From Nibribacter ruber (GTDB lineage: Bacteria > Bacteroidota > Bacteroidia > Cytophagales > Hymenobacteraceae), in NCBI RefSeq assembly GCF_009913235.1, contig NZ_CP047897.1, positions 1,116,001 through 1,180,000 on the forward strand: 64,000 nucleotides of DNA, in the 5' to 3' direction. The translations under genes were made by a program, and so were the position numbers. Below are positions 34,476 through 42,973 of this stretch, one piece after another. The notes beneath the pieces were generated by a model that was given only the letters and a program-made list of their open reading frames with translations, was not told where the DNA came from and did not search any database. Positions within the stretch are counted from its first letter, which is position 1; each line of letters begins with the position of its first letter.

Positions 34476-35230
34476 CCCAGTAGTTTGTAGGTAAGAACGC
34501 CTACCCATTCATGAAGGAGGCGGGTCCAGTCCTGGAGAGCCTCGGCAGAAGGGATGAGCAGATCATCCAAATGGAAACTCCTATCGTGGGTCTGGAAATC
34601 GGCGGGAAACGTGTCGAAGTTCAGGCCCACTTTTTCAAAGCATGCTTGAGCCCGCCGCATGTGAAACGCCGATGTAATGAGCAGCAGCCTCTGCAGTTCT
34701 GGGTGTTGGCTTAGCAGCTCCTTGGTGTACAAAGCATTTTCTCTGGTGTTGCGGCTGCGCTGCTCTATTAGGATGTCCTGCTTCGGCACCCCGGCATACA
34801 AGGCGGTCTGTTCCAGGTTTTCGGCCTCTGTCCTGACCACGTCCTTGATGGCTCCAGAACCACCCGTGATGATGATCTTTTGCACGCGCCCCATCTTGTA
34901 CAGTTGCACGGCATCCAGAATCCGTTCGGCGCCTTCGTTAAAATGCACCCGGTCATGCGGCGATCTGTTCACCTCTGTCACGCCCGTGAGCACAATGGCT
35001 GCATCATAGTTTTTGACGTCTTTCATCAAAACCGCCTCGGGCTCCCAGGCCAGCCACACCTCATTGGAGATAAACGGATTTGAAAAGAAGAACAGCAGCA
35101 CCAACCCCACCCGGAACGCCCATCTTTTTTTCCCCTGATTCCTGGAAAACAGGCCAAAAACGAAAACCGCCATGATCCAGAGAAACGGCGAGGTGAGGTA
35201 CTGCAACAATTTTGAGAGAATGAAAAACAT
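34466..35230 (-). CDS. YdcF/DUF218-family membrane protein (ElyC/SanA-like)
   Basis: This 254-residue protein has two hydrophobic segments at the N-terminus (about residues 13-31 and 40-58) and a DUF218 domain. The domain is marked by YDAAIVLTGVTE (about 81), IIITGGSG, the SRNTRENALYT signature and LLITSAFHMRRAQACFEKVG. Relatives ElyC and SanA act in envelope integrity. ATG at 35230 is chosen because it puts the first TM at the usual place. Residues about 23-35 (VFGLFSRNQGKK), the loop after the first TM, are encoded by a copy of the dispersed palindrome. Confidence 0.87.
   Translation of the reverse strand: MFFILSKLLQYLTSPFLWIMAVFVFGLFSRNQGKKRWAFRVGLVLLFFFSNPFISNEVWLAWEPEAVLMKDVKNYDAAIVLTGVTEVNRSPHDRVHFNEGAERILDAVQLYKMGRVQKIIITGGSGAIKDVVRTEAENLEQTALYAGVPKQDILIEQRSRNTRENALYTKELLSQHPELQRLLLITSAFHMRRAQACFEKVGLNFDTFPADFQTHDRSFHLDDLLIPSAEALQDWTRLLHEWVGVLTYKLLGYS
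35125..35162. repeat. Dispersed 38-bp palindrome inside the YdcF-like gene
   Basis: CTGGAAAACAGGCCAAAAACG matches the full right half; the left half has become TTTTTTTCCCCTGATTC. It encodes the loop after the first membrane segment, a place that tolerates insertion. Confidence 0.75.
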
Positions 35231-35314
35231 AGTTCGTTCACAGGAGGCCAATGCCATGTTGCATTTCAGGTAGGAATTGGCCACCGCCACCTGGGTTCTT
35301 TTTACCCGAAATGC

Positions 35315-35539
35315 CTACTCAAAGAAACGGCGCACCAGCCAAAGCACCAAACTCAGCAGCACGCTCAACAACAACATAGTGGTAAACGGCGCGAAAAACT
35401 TGAACTCAGGTTTGTCTATCCTTACATCGCCAGGCAGCCGGCCAAACCAATCCACCCGTGGTCCCACCAGCCAAAGGACTAAGCCCATGATGATGAGAAT
35501 GGTGCCGAGGAGGATTAATGTTTTGCTCATTGGTTGCAT
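35315..35539 (-). CDS. DUF2905 small membrane protein
   Basis: This 74-residue protein has two TM helices (about 5-24 and 48-68) and the family signature LPGDVRIDKPEFKFFAPFTTMLL between them. The function is unknown. It lies 84 bases upstream of the YdcF-like gene on the same strand and may share its transcript. Confidence 0.88.
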   Translation of the reverse strand: MQPMSKTLILLGTILIIMGLVLWLVGPRVDWFGRLPGDVRIDKPEFKFFAPFTTMLLLSVLLSLVLWLVRRFFE

Positions 35540-35599
35540 GAGGAAGCGGAGGTTGGTGTAGCGGTTTTATACGGAAAATTAGGCTTTCGTATATCCATC

Positions 35600-35637
35600 C
35601 GTTTTTGGCTTGTTTTCTGGGAAACAGGCCAAAAGCC
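35600..35637. repeat. Dispersed 38-bp palindrome, copy 13
   Basis: CGTTTTTGGCTTG is intact, the centre is TTTTCTGGGAAA and CAGGCC is intact. The last bases read AAAAGCC instead of AAAAACG, because they merge into the next hairpin. Confidence 0.82.
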
Positions 35638-35664
35638 CCACCCCAACAGAGAGGGGCTTTTTTA
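35631..35664. terminator. Bidirectional hairpin fused to palindrome copy 13
   Basis: AAAGCCCC and GGGGCTTT form the arms, with an A run before and a T run after, so it has terminator polarity on both strands. Confidence 0.6.
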
Positions 35665-35830
35665 TTTACATCTGCTGACGCTGGCGTGAGTCTCCTGACT
35701 CGTAACTTTGGATGACGGGTAGTCTCCAGACTACTCTCGCGGGCATCGCGAAGCAAGTGCACATTGCTTTCTTCTGCTGGAGTTGATCAGTAATAGTATT
35801 CATGCCCTACCCCCTTCAAATAGGGACGAT

Positions 35831-35869
35831 ATGCGTGAGAGACCAGCCAGTGCCTGGTCTCTCACGCAT
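35831..35869. repeat. Perfect 16-bp inverted repeat
   Basis: ATGCGTGAGAGACCAG and CTGGTCTCTCACGCAT are separated by 7 bases. No gene ends close to it. It is followed by TGCTTTATTC on the plus strand, so it is terminator-like but has no client. Confidence 0.8.
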
Positions 35870-35926
35870 TGCTTTATTCTACCGAGCTTACCACCCCCTA
35901 TTAAAATAGAAGTGGAGCATTTGATT

Positions 35927-35967
35927 TGTTGATGCCCCCCTTCGCTCGCCTCAAGAGGGGAATCAGA
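35927..35967. repeat. Half-copy of a small inverted-repeat element
   Basis: On the minus strand GATTCCCCTCTTGAGG followed by CGAGCGAAGGGGGGC matches the terminal repeats at 59893 and 60049 (GATTCTCCCCTTGAGGAGCG). Only one end is present. Confidence 0.5.
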
Positions 35968-36072
35968 GGCAGGAGCCGCAATTGGTGCAGAAGCTTGTAG
36001 GTTTCACAGATGGTTAGAAACCCTTCCAAAAGACACTTTACTTTAAGGAGGTTTTCAAAAGCCTTTAGATTT

Positions 36073-36110
36073 CGTTTTTGACCTTCTTTCCAGAGAATAA
36101 GCCAAAAACG
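36073..36110. repeat. Dispersed 38-bp palindrome, copy 14
   Basis: It has CGTTTTT/AAAAACG ends, imperfect inner arms (GACCTT against AAGCC) and centre TTTCCAGAGAA. It lies beyond the stop of topB. Confidence 0.82.
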
Positions 36111-36148
36111 GCAATTTACATTAACACAGAAAGCCCCTTAGTTTAATC

Positions 36149-38617
36149 TTAGTCAAACAGATACACTACTTTAAACTCCTCATTCAACTTTAGGGCGGCG
36201 TCAAAGCTGTTGCCGGTTTTAGGGGAAATGAAGCCTTTGATTTTAGCGGTCTTGCCTTTGGTGAGCAAGGCCGAGAGGTGGCTTTCGCTTAAAGTGCGGC
36301 CGTGTAGTTCAAAGGGAACTACAAATTGACAGCCCTCTTTGTAGCGGCTGCAACCGTAGGCACTTTTGCCTTTGAGCATCTGGCCCTGCTGGCATTTGGG
36401 GCAGATCCAGACGGAGGGCTTTTTAGTTTTGGGCTCGGCCTTTTCTGCATGAAGGGCAAAGGCGGCATCCAGCTGAAGGGCGCCGTCAAATTTTTCACCG
36501 GAGGAAGCGTCTACCAATCCTTTGATTACCGGGGTTTTGCCTTTCTTGAGCAGGGCCTGCACGTGCTTTTCGGTGAGGGGTTTGCCATGAGTTTGCATAG
36601 GCAGTCTGAACTGGCAGCCTTCCTTGAACCGCACGCAGCCGTATGCCTGGCTACCCTTAACCACGTGACCGGTTTTACAGACGGGACAAGTACCCAATCC
36701 AGCAGCAGCAGGAGCCGATCCGTTTTTGGCCTCTTTTTTGGGTTTTGCGTCTTTTTTAGCGCCGTCTTTGGGGACAGGTTTAGTGAGTTCCATGGGTTGC
36801 AAAGTGACGGACGCTCTGTCTTGCTTTACCTCCTGCACCATCTCCTCTACCAACTGCTGCAACTCGCGCAGAAACTCGGTGGCTTCAAATTCACCGGCTT
36901 CAATCTGGCGAAGTTTCTTTTCCCATTGGCCCGTCATCTCCGCAGATTTAAGGGTAGGGTTTTTAATCACCTGAATCAGGTCAATGCCGGTTTGGGTGGG
37001 AAGGATTTTCTTCTTCTCCTTCCGGATGTAGTTGCGTTTGAAAAGCGTCTCAATGATGGCGGCACGGGTAGACGGCCGGCCAATGCCGTTTTCTTTGAGC
37101 GCTTCTTTCAGTTCGTCATCATCTACCTGCTTGCCGGCGGTTTCCATGGAGCGCAACAAAGTGGCCTCAGTGTAGTCTTTGGGCGGACTGGTCATTTTAC
37201 GCTCCAGCAAAGGGCTATGCGGACCACGCTCGCCGGCATCAAAATGCGGAAGCACCGCCAACTCCTCTTCCTTCTCCTCTCCATCCATTGTGGTCTTGGG
37301 AGCAGTGGGTTTGGCAGGCGTTTTGGTTTCTTCCTGGGCGTACACCACGCGCCAGCCGGGCTCTAGAATTTGCTTGCCTTTGGCCCTGAACGCATGGTTA
37401 GCCGCCTCGCCGCTCACCACCGTATTGCTCACAATACAGTCTGGGTAAAAGGCGGCAATAAAGCGCTTGGCCACCAGGTCAAACACTTTTGCCTCTGTGC
37501 CAAACAAATTACCCGAAGTCGCTCCCGTAGGAATGATAGCGTGGTGGTCTGTGACTTTGTTGTTGTTAAAAACTTTGGCGCTCTTTCTGATCTTCTTTCC
37601 TTGTAGTTCCTGCATCAAATGGCTGTACTCGCGCAAGCCGGTCAAGATGTTAGGAATCTTGGGATAGATGTCATCTGGCAAATAGGTAGTGTCTACCCTT
37701 GGATAGGAAACTACTTTTTTCTCATACAGACTTTGCACGGTTTTAAGCGTCTCATCTGCAGACATGGCAAACTTGTTGTTGCACTCCACCTGCAGAGAGG
37801 TCAGGTCAAAAAGCCGCGGAGAACTTTCGGTGCCTTTCTTGGTCTCTACGTCCTTGATTTCAAACTCAGACGGTTTGATTTGTTCCAGAATGGCCAAGGC
37901 TTTTTCTTCGTCTTTGAACCGCCCGTTGGTGCTGCTAAACGTCACGTCACGGTATACGGTCTTAAGTTCAAAGAAGGGCTCTGGCTTGAAGTTGAGAATT
38001 TCCAGGTGGCGCTGCACAATCATGGCCAGCGTAGGCGTTTGCACACGGCCCAAGGAAAGGAGCTGACGGCCTTGCGCATACTTCAAAGTAAATAGGCGCG
38101 TGGCGTTGATGCCTAGTAGCCAATCACCAATGGCGCGGCTTCTGCCGGCTTGGTACAACTGGTCAAATTCCTTGCCATCGCGCAGCTTAGAAAACCCCTG
38201 CCGAATGGCTTCTTCGGTGAGCGAAGAAATCCAGAGACGCTTGACGGGTTTGCGGCAGCGCGCCTGATACAAGACCCACCGCTGAATCACTTCTCCCTCC
38301 TGCCCGGCATCACCGCAATTGATCACTTCCTCAGCGCCGTCTATCAATTGCTTGATGACTTTAAACTGCTGGGCCACGCCTTTGTTCTGAATGAGTTTGA
38401 TGTCAAACTTTTCGGGCACCAAGGGGAGGTCTGGCAGATGCCAGCGTTTCCAGTGGGGGTTGTAATCATCTGGTTCGTTGAGTTGGCAGAAGTGCCCGAA
38501 CGTCCAGGTGACCTGGTAGCCATTGCCTTCAAAATAACCGTCTTTCCGGCTATTGGCTCCAATCACATGGGCAATTTCACGGGCTACGCTGGGTTTTTCG
38601 GCAATGCAGACTTTCAA
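36149..38617 (-). CDS. topB: DNA topoisomerase III (type IA)
   Basis: This 822-residue protein relaxes and decatenates DNA through a 5'-phosphotyrosine. It has a Toprim domain at 1-150 (MKVCIAEKPSVAREIA and INCGDAGQEGEVI) and a central domain with the active-site Tyr in VVSYPRVDTTYLPDD (about residue 307). A Lys-rich linker (about 625-650) precedes two tandem C-terminal modules of about 85 residues. Each module starts with CPxCxxG and a zinc-finger-like CxxxxEGCQF and ends in a GKTxxIKG stretch. The canonical Toprim DxDREGE reads DAGQEGE, so the second Asp and the Arg are replaced. The start is TTG at 38617, which gives the conserved MKVCIAEKPS. Confidence 0.93.
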   Translation of the reverse strand: MKVCIAEKPSVAREIAHVIGANSRKDGYFEGNGYQVTWTFGHFCQLNEPDDYNPHWKRWHLPDLPLVPEKFDIKLIQNKGVAQQFKVIKQLIDGAEEVINCGDAGQEGEVIQRWVLYQARCRKPVKRLWISSLTEEAIRQGFSKLRDGKEFDQLYQAGRSRAIGDWLLGINATRLFTLKYAQGRQLLSLGRVQTPTLAMIVQRHLEILNFKPEPFFELKTVYRDVTFSSTNGRFKDEEKALAILEQIKPSEFEIKDVETKKGTESSPRLFDLTSLQVECNNKFAMSADETLKTVQSLYEKKVVSYPRVDTTYLPDDIYPKIPNILTGLREYSHLMQELQGKKIRKSAKVFNNNKVTDHHAIIPTGATSGNLFGTEAKVFDLVAKRFIAAFYPDCIVSNTVVSGEAANHAFRAKGKQILEPGWRVVYAQEETKTPAKPTAPKTTMDGEEKEEELAVLPHFDAGERGPHSPLLERKMTSPPKDYTEATLLRSMETAGKQVDDDELKEALKENGIGRPSTRAAIIETLFKRNYIRKEKKKILPTQTGIDLIQVIKNPTLKSAEMTGQWEKKLRQIEAGEFEATEFLRELQQLVEEMVQEVKQDRASVTLQPMELTKPVPKDGAKKDAKPKKEAKNGSAPAAAGLGTCPVCKTGHVVKGSQAYGCVRFKEGCQFRLPMQTHGKPLTEKHVQALLKKGKTPVIKGLVDASSGEKFDGALQLDAAFALHAEKAEPKTKKPSVWICPKCQQGQMLKGKSAYGCSRYKEGCQFVVPFELHGRTLSESHLSALLTKGKTAKIKGFISPKTGNSFDAALKLNEEFKVVYLFD

Positions 38618-38646
38618 GGTATTTCAGGGAAAACAGGTCAAAAACG
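38609..38646. repeat. Right half of a dispersed palindrome at the topB start
   Basis: AGGGAAAACAGGTCAAAAACG is the conserved right half. The expected left half is topB coding sequence, so the element sits over the translation start region. Confidence 0.6.
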
Positions 38647-38700
38647 AATCTCAAAGATACGCATTTTTACCGGCATGGGCTAGCACAAACAAATACATCA

Positions 38701-38724
38701 TGATATAGAACTATTACTATATCA
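38701..38724. promoter_or_regulatory. Possible operator dyad
   Basis: TGATATAG and CTATATCA are perfect 8-bp arms separated by 8 bases, in the divergent region between topB and the low-complexity protein gene. Its size suits a dimeric repressor. No regulator gene is adjacent. Confidence 0.35.
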
Positions 38725-38927
38725 CACCCTAAAACCAAGGCAATCACCAAGCAGTTTATCACTTCATTTACAGGTGTTTGTCAAATTCAAATCACTATTC
38801 TCACCCACCCTACATTTAGAATATTTTACACATAAGCCTGAACCCGTGTTTACCAGGCTCGTATTAGTTTCTACGGCCCCGTAAGGCCTGCAAGAAACCA
38901 TCGTTCACCTTAAACTAACAATACACT

Positions 38928-40496
38928 ATGAGAAATCACGAGCAATCCGGTTACGACACATTTAATTCGTACCGTTCAGGTCATGAGAATACCAACCGCC
39001 ACCAATGGGGCAGCTTGGGCAACCGTGAAGAAGGACAAGGATCAAAAGACTATCAATCATATGGCGGAAGCCAGAACCGCGGAGACAACGGAAACCGCGG
39101 CGGCGAAAGCCACTACAGCAGCCACACGTCTAACTATGGCGGCAACATGGGCCAGGGAGGTCAGCATGGCAACAGCAGCGGCTGGAGCGGTCACTCCATG
39201 CAAAACCAGGGAGGCTCTGGTTCCTCCATGGGCCAGTCTGGCAGAAGCGGCTCTAGCTACGGTGGAACATCCATGGGTTCTACCATGGGCAACACGGGCA
39301 GCTCCAACTACGGCGGCTCTTCTAACTATTCTTCTGGCCAGGGAGGCTACGGTTCTTCGCAGCACCAGCAGGGAGATTCCAGAAGCTACGGCCAAGGCAG
39401 CATGAACCAGGGTGGCTACGGCTCTTCAGGATCTGGCTCTTCTTACAGAAGCGGTGCTTCTAACTACGGTTCATCACCAAGCAGCAGCTCTTCAAATTAT
39501 GGATCATCCCAGCAGAGAGGTTCTTACGGCCAGTCTGGCAACAGCTACTCTGGCAACTACGGTTCTTCTGGCAGCTCTAACCAAGGTGGGTCTTCTTCTT
39601 ACGGACAAGGCAACTCTAGCATGGGCGCTGGCTCAACCCGTTCTTCTAACATAGGCACTTACGGCGGTGCCAGATCTGGCTATGCCGGTTCTTCTTCTGG
39701 CAACAACCCAACCGGCGGCGCTTTAGACAGAGGCAACGCCTACGGCAACTTTGGGTCTACCAATGACTTCCACGGTTCCAATAACTATGGATCTGGTTCG
39801 TCTCAATATGGATCTGGATCCACTAACTATGGTTCAGGTTCCTCTCAATATGGCTCAGGCTCTTCTAACCAGGGCAGCTATGGCGGAAGCTCTCAATACG
39901 GGAGATCGTCACAGAACCCATCCTCAGGGTCTTCTAACTACGGCGGCTCTTACGGACACAGCGGCACTTCTTCCTACGGAGGGGGTACCGGCTCTTCTTA
40001 CGGGCAGTCTTCCAGAAACTACGGAATGGGGCAGAATGTAGAGAACCGCGGTGGCTTGGGCTACACAGACCATGACCGCAGCTACACGTCTCTGAACACC
40101 AACCAATACAGCGGCACGTCTGGCAACAGACCTACCGGCGGAAGCACCAGCTGGATGGGCGACAATGACAATGAGCATGCGCAGTACAGCCATGGCAACG
40201 CCAATGAAAACCGCTATTCTGACGACTACAACCACCCATCCAATAGAAACAACATGGGTGGCCAGTATGAGCAGGACCGGTATGGCCAACACCGTGACAA
40301 CTATAGAAGCAATGACAACGACCAGAACGACGAAGGCTTCTTTGAGCGCATTGGCCACGGCATAAAAGACGTCTGGAACAGCATTGCCGGCGATGATAAT
40401 GACAATGACCGCGACAGAGACCATTACACCGGCCGCACTTCTGCGGGTGGCCCTCCTTACGGATATGGGTCAGGTGCCAACACCCCAGGTTGGTAA
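38928..40496 (+). CDS. Gly/Ser/Tyr/Asn-rich low-complexity (prion-like) protein
   Basis: This 522-residue protein has no signal peptide or membrane segment. Residues about 45-385 are almost only Gly, Ser, Tyr, Asn and Gln, with dozens of [GS]-Y-[GS] and NYGSS units (for example SNYGGSSNYSSGQGGYGSS). That is the composition of FUS/TAF15-type domains that phase-separate. The acidic, Asn/Asp-rich C-terminus (about 405-522) contains SWMGDNDNEHAQYSH and GFFERIGHGIKDVWNSIAGDD, reminiscent of the SWFGDDEAERRR-type stress proteins of Bacteroidota. That likeness and the cytoplasmic location are inference. It stands alone between topB (divergent) and a terminator. Confidence 0.85.
   Translation: MRNHEQSGYDTFNSYRSGHENTNRHQWGSLGNREEGQGSKDYQSYGGSQNRGDNGNRGGESHYSSHTSNYGGNMGQGGQHGNSSGWSGHSMQNQGGSGSSMGQSGRSGSSYGGTSMGSTMGNTGSSNYGGSSNYSSGQGGYGSSQHQQGDSRSYGQGSMNQGGYGSSGSGSSYRSGASNYGSSPSSSSSNYGSSQQRGSYGQSGNSYSGNYGSSGSSNQGGSSSYGQGNSSMGAGSTRSSNIGTYGGARSGYAGSSSGNNPTGGALDRGNAYGNFGSTNDFHGSNNYGSGSSQYGSGSTNYGSGSSQYGSGSSNQGSYGGSSQYGRSSQNPSSGSSNYGGSYGHSGTSSYGGGTGSSYGQSSRNYGMGQNVENRGGLGYTDHDRSYTSLNTNQYSGTSGNRPTGGSTSWMGDNDNEHAQYSHGNANENRYSDDYNHPSNRNNMGGQYEQDRYGQHRDNYRSNDNDQNDEGFFERIGHGIKDVWNSIAGDDNDNDRDRDHYTGRTSAGGPPYGYGSGANTPGW
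39781..39880 (+). repeat. Imperfect tandem repeat inside the low-complexity gene
   Basis: A 14-residue unit, NYGSGSSQYGSGST or close variants, occurs about two and a half times in a row. Synonymous differences between units show that the protein pattern, rather than the DNA, has been kept. Confidence 0.7.
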
Positions 40497-40513
40497 TGGA
40501 CCAGATTAATTTA

Positions 40514-40549
40514 TAAAAAAAAGCCCTGCCAAATTGGCGGGGCTTTTTT
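40514..40549 (+). terminator. Terminator of the low-complexity protein gene
   Basis: AAGCCCTGCC and GGCGGGGCTT arms surround an AAATT loop, with A and T runs on either side. It is active on both strands in principle and also faces the end of the carbonic anhydrase gene. Confidence 0.85.
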
Positions 40550-40590
40550 GTGAACCTGAGTTTCTTATTCTCTAAAATGGAGGTTCCTTC

Positions 40591-41262
40591 TTATTGCATG
40601 CCGTAAATGTGTTCAAACCGCTTAATCATTTTGGTCTGCACGTTCAGGTTATGCAAGATGCCGTCATGCAGGTCATATACCAACCCGTGCAATTGCGGCG
40701 GCTTTTCATTCTTCATGGCGTTCTGGATGATGGAGGTTTTAGAAAGGTTGATCACCTGCTCAATCACGTTCAGTTCTACCAGTCTTCTAAAGCGCTGCTC
40801 CTCATTGTCCAGATCATGGAATTCATCCTCATGCAACCTGATCACGTCCTTGATGTTGGTAAGCCAGTTGTCAATCAAACCAAACTGCTTGTCGCTCATG
40901 GCGGCGGCCACGCCGCCGCAACCGTAATGCCCCACCACCATAATGTGCTTCACCTTCAATACCTCCACGGCATACTGTAGCACAGACAACAGGTTCGCAT
41001 CTGTATGTACCACCATGTTGGCAATGTTGCGGTGCACGAACATCTCACCGGGCGCAGTACCAGAAATTTGGCTGGCAGGCACGCGGCTGTCTGAGCAACC
41101 TATAAACAAATACTTGGGGGCCTGGCCTTTGGCCGAGCGTTCAAAGAACCCAGGGTCGTTGAGCATCTTGGTGGCTACCCACTCACGGTTTCCTTTAAAG
41201 ATGCGCTCCATGTCTGGGTGCAGCGGCTTGTCACTTTTATTAATTGCTTCCATATAGTTCAT
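40591..41262 (-). CDS. Beta-class carbonic anhydrase
   Basis: This 223-residue enzyme interconverts carbon dioxide and bicarbonate. The zinc ligands are Cys in FIGCSDSRVPAS (about residue 54, with the Asp-Arg pair) and His and Cys in VVGHYGCGGV (about 110-113). It is the second gene of an operon with a SulP transporter 4 bases upstream. The pair forms a bicarbonate uptake and conversion unit that would supply carboxylases or aid pH control. No signal peptide; cytoplasmic. Confidence 0.95.
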   Translation of the reverse strand: MNYMEAINKSDKPLHPDMERIFKGNREWVATKMLNDPGFFERSAKGQAPKYLFIGCSDSRVPASQISGTAPGEMFVHRNIANMVVHTDANLLSVLQYAVEVLKVKHIMVVGHYGCGGVAAAMSDKQFGLIDNWLTNIKDVIRLHEDEFHDLDNEEQRFRRLVELNVIEQVINLSKTSIIQNAMKNEKPPQLHGLVYDLHDGILHNLNVQTKMIKRFEHIYGMQ

Positions 41263-41266
41263 TGGT

Positions 41267-42826
41267 TTAGTGCATGTTCATGGTGGCCACAGAAGGAATA
41301 TCGCGCAGCGTCAAGCGGATGTCTTTTTCTGAGGCAACGGTTTTAAAATTCTCAATGGCTTCTAACACATCATGGTCAATGTAGGTAGAGGCAGACCCGT
41401 CAATCAACACCTCACTGTTCTCTGGCAGGTGGTGCAGGGTAAGCGCCACGCTGGCTTTGTTCAGGAAAGTCACGTTCTCACTCAATTTGATGTGAATCTG
41501 CTCCCCCGCATGGCCTGCCACTTTCTTAAAGAAGTAGGGCGTTTTGTAGTTGGCCTTGAGGATGTAGAAGATGCCCACCACCAGACCAATGGAGATGCCT
41601 TTCAACAAGTCTGTAAACAGGATGGCCACAATGGTGATGATGAACGGCAGGAACTGATCCATGCCCAGACGCCACTGCGCTTTGTACAGTACCGGTTTGG
41701 TGAGCTTAAAACCTACCATCAACAAGATGGCGGCCAGCGCGGCCAGAGGTACATGTTGCAGCACACCCGTCAGGAACAGGATACTCATGACCAGGAACAA
41801 GCCATGGAAGAAACTGGCCAGCTTGGTTTCACCGCCCGCATTCACGTTGGCAGAGCTTCGCACAATCACCGCGGTCAACGGAATACCGCCAATCAAACCA
41901 CTGATCACGTTCCCCAGGCCTTGTGCTTTCAACTCGCGGTTGGTAGGCGTGCGGCGTTTGTGCGGGTCCAACTTGTCTACCGCCTCTACACTCAAGAGAC
42001 TTTCCAAGCTGGCCACAATGGCAATGGTAAAGGCCAGAATGTACACGTTGGCATTGGTCAGAACGGAAAGGTCAGGGAATCTGAGCTCTGCTAATAAAGT
42101 GGCCGGCCCTGAGATTTCTGGCAGCTGCACCAAGTGCGTGTTAGCAATAGCCAGGGCGGGGAACGAGCTTTGGAACAGGAAGTTTAACCCGATGGACAAG
42201 ACCACCGCTACCAAGGCGCCCGGTATCAGTTTAATGGCTTTCACTTTCTGCATGAAGGGCCGCTCCCAGAGCAGCATGAGGGCCAGTGACACCAGTCCCA
42301 CCACCAAAGAACCCAACTGCAACTGAGAGAGCGCAAAGCCAATCTCAGAGAAGGTGTTGCGGCCGTCTGACTGCAGGAAATTCAGGTCGCCCAGGAAGTC
42401 ATCATCTGCCCCTAAAAAGTGCGGAATCTGCTTTAAGATAAGTATGAGACCAATGGCGGCCAGCATTCCTTTAATCACCGAAGACGGGAAATACAGACCA
42501 ATAATACCGGCCTTCAAATAGCCCAGCGCAATCTGGATAATACCCGCCAACACCACGGCGGTCAGGAAGGCTTCAAAGGTTTGCATCTGGGCAATCCCAT
42601 TGATCACAATCACGGTAAGGCCCGCAGCCGGTCCGCTTACACTCAACTGGGAGCCGCTGGCCCAAGAGACCACCAAGCCCCCCACCACTCCGGCAATAAG
42701 CCCAGAGAACAAGGGCGCGCCAGAGGCCAGGGAAATACCCAGACAAAGCGGAAGCGCCACCAAGAACACCACCAGCCCCGCCGAGAGGTCTTTCCCCACG
42801 GAATCAAATAATCGTTTTTCTTTCAT
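41267..42826 (-). CDS. SulP-family anion transporter (probable bicarbonate)
   Basis: This 519-residue membrane protein has about 12-14 hydrophobic helices and a short C-terminal STAS domain (about 440-519, with NKASVALTLHHLPENSEVLIDGSAS). The opening DLSAGLVVFLVALPLCLGISLASGAPLFSGLIAG is the SulP signature. Family members carry sulfate, bicarbonate or other anions. Direct coupling to a carbonic anhydrase gene is a common arrangement for bicarbonate transporters, which is the main reason for that assignment. Confidence 0.92.
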   Translation of the reverse strand: MKEKRLFDSVGKDLSAGLVVFLVALPLCLGISLASGAPLFSGLIAGVVGGLVVSWASGSQLSVSGPAAGLTVIVINGIAQMQTFEAFLTAVVLAGIIQIALGYLKAGIIGLYFPSSVIKGMLAAIGLILILKQIPHFLGADDDFLGDLNFLQSDGRNTFSEIGFALSQLQLGSLVVGLVSLALMLLWERPFMQKVKAIKLIPGALVAVVLSIGLNFLFQSSFPALAIANTHLVQLPEISGPATLLAELRFPDLSVLTNANVYILAFTIAIVASLESLLSVEAVDKLDPHKRRTPTNRELKAQGLGNVISGLIGGIPLTAVIVRSSANVNAGGETKLASFFHGLFLVMSILFLTGVLQHVPLAALAAILLMVGFKLTKPVLYKAQWRLGMDQFLPFIITIVAILFTDLLKGISIGLVVGIFYILKANYKTPYFFKKVAGHAGEQIHIKLSENVTFLNKASVALTLHHLPENSEVLIDGSASTYIDHDVLEAIENFKTVASEKDIRLTLRDIPSVATMNMH

Positions 42827-42973
42827 AGTCCCTACGTCACGTTTGGTATAGGCACTCTGGCCGCGGGACTGTTGCCCAGGGACTCAGAATACACCACAAA
42901 GGTGCGGCAGGGAGATTAAGACGAAATTAAAGCCACATTAAAAAGCTATTAAAATAGCCTTAGGCCAAAAAGC

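Larger units (their letters stand above)
35665..36072. other. Intergenic stretch with repeat-like fragments
   Basis: It is about 400 bases without a supported gene. It holds a direct-repeat-like pair (TCTCCTGACTCG and TCTCCAGACTAC, 35690-35735), a strong hairpin at 35831-35869, and a sequence at 35927-35967 resembling the inverted ends of the small element at 59893-60049. It looks like a collecting point for repeats. Confidence 0.6.

Noticed and set aside
36721-36758. CGTTTTTGGCCTC in the Lys-rich linker of topB
   Set aside because: Only the left half matches. Poly-Lys/Ala coding on the minus strand easily gives T runs, and there is no right half.
36326-37366. 346-codon open frame opposite topB
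   Set aside because: It lies entirely antisense to a well-conserved enzyme, with Phe/Leu-rich translation and no family match. It is a shadow frame.
38983-40424. Long overlapping open frames in both directions across the low-complexity gene
   Set aside because: They are by-products of the repetitive codon pattern (Ala/Thr- and Val-rich translations). Only the Gly/Ser/Tyr frame has a start, a coherent tail and a terminator.
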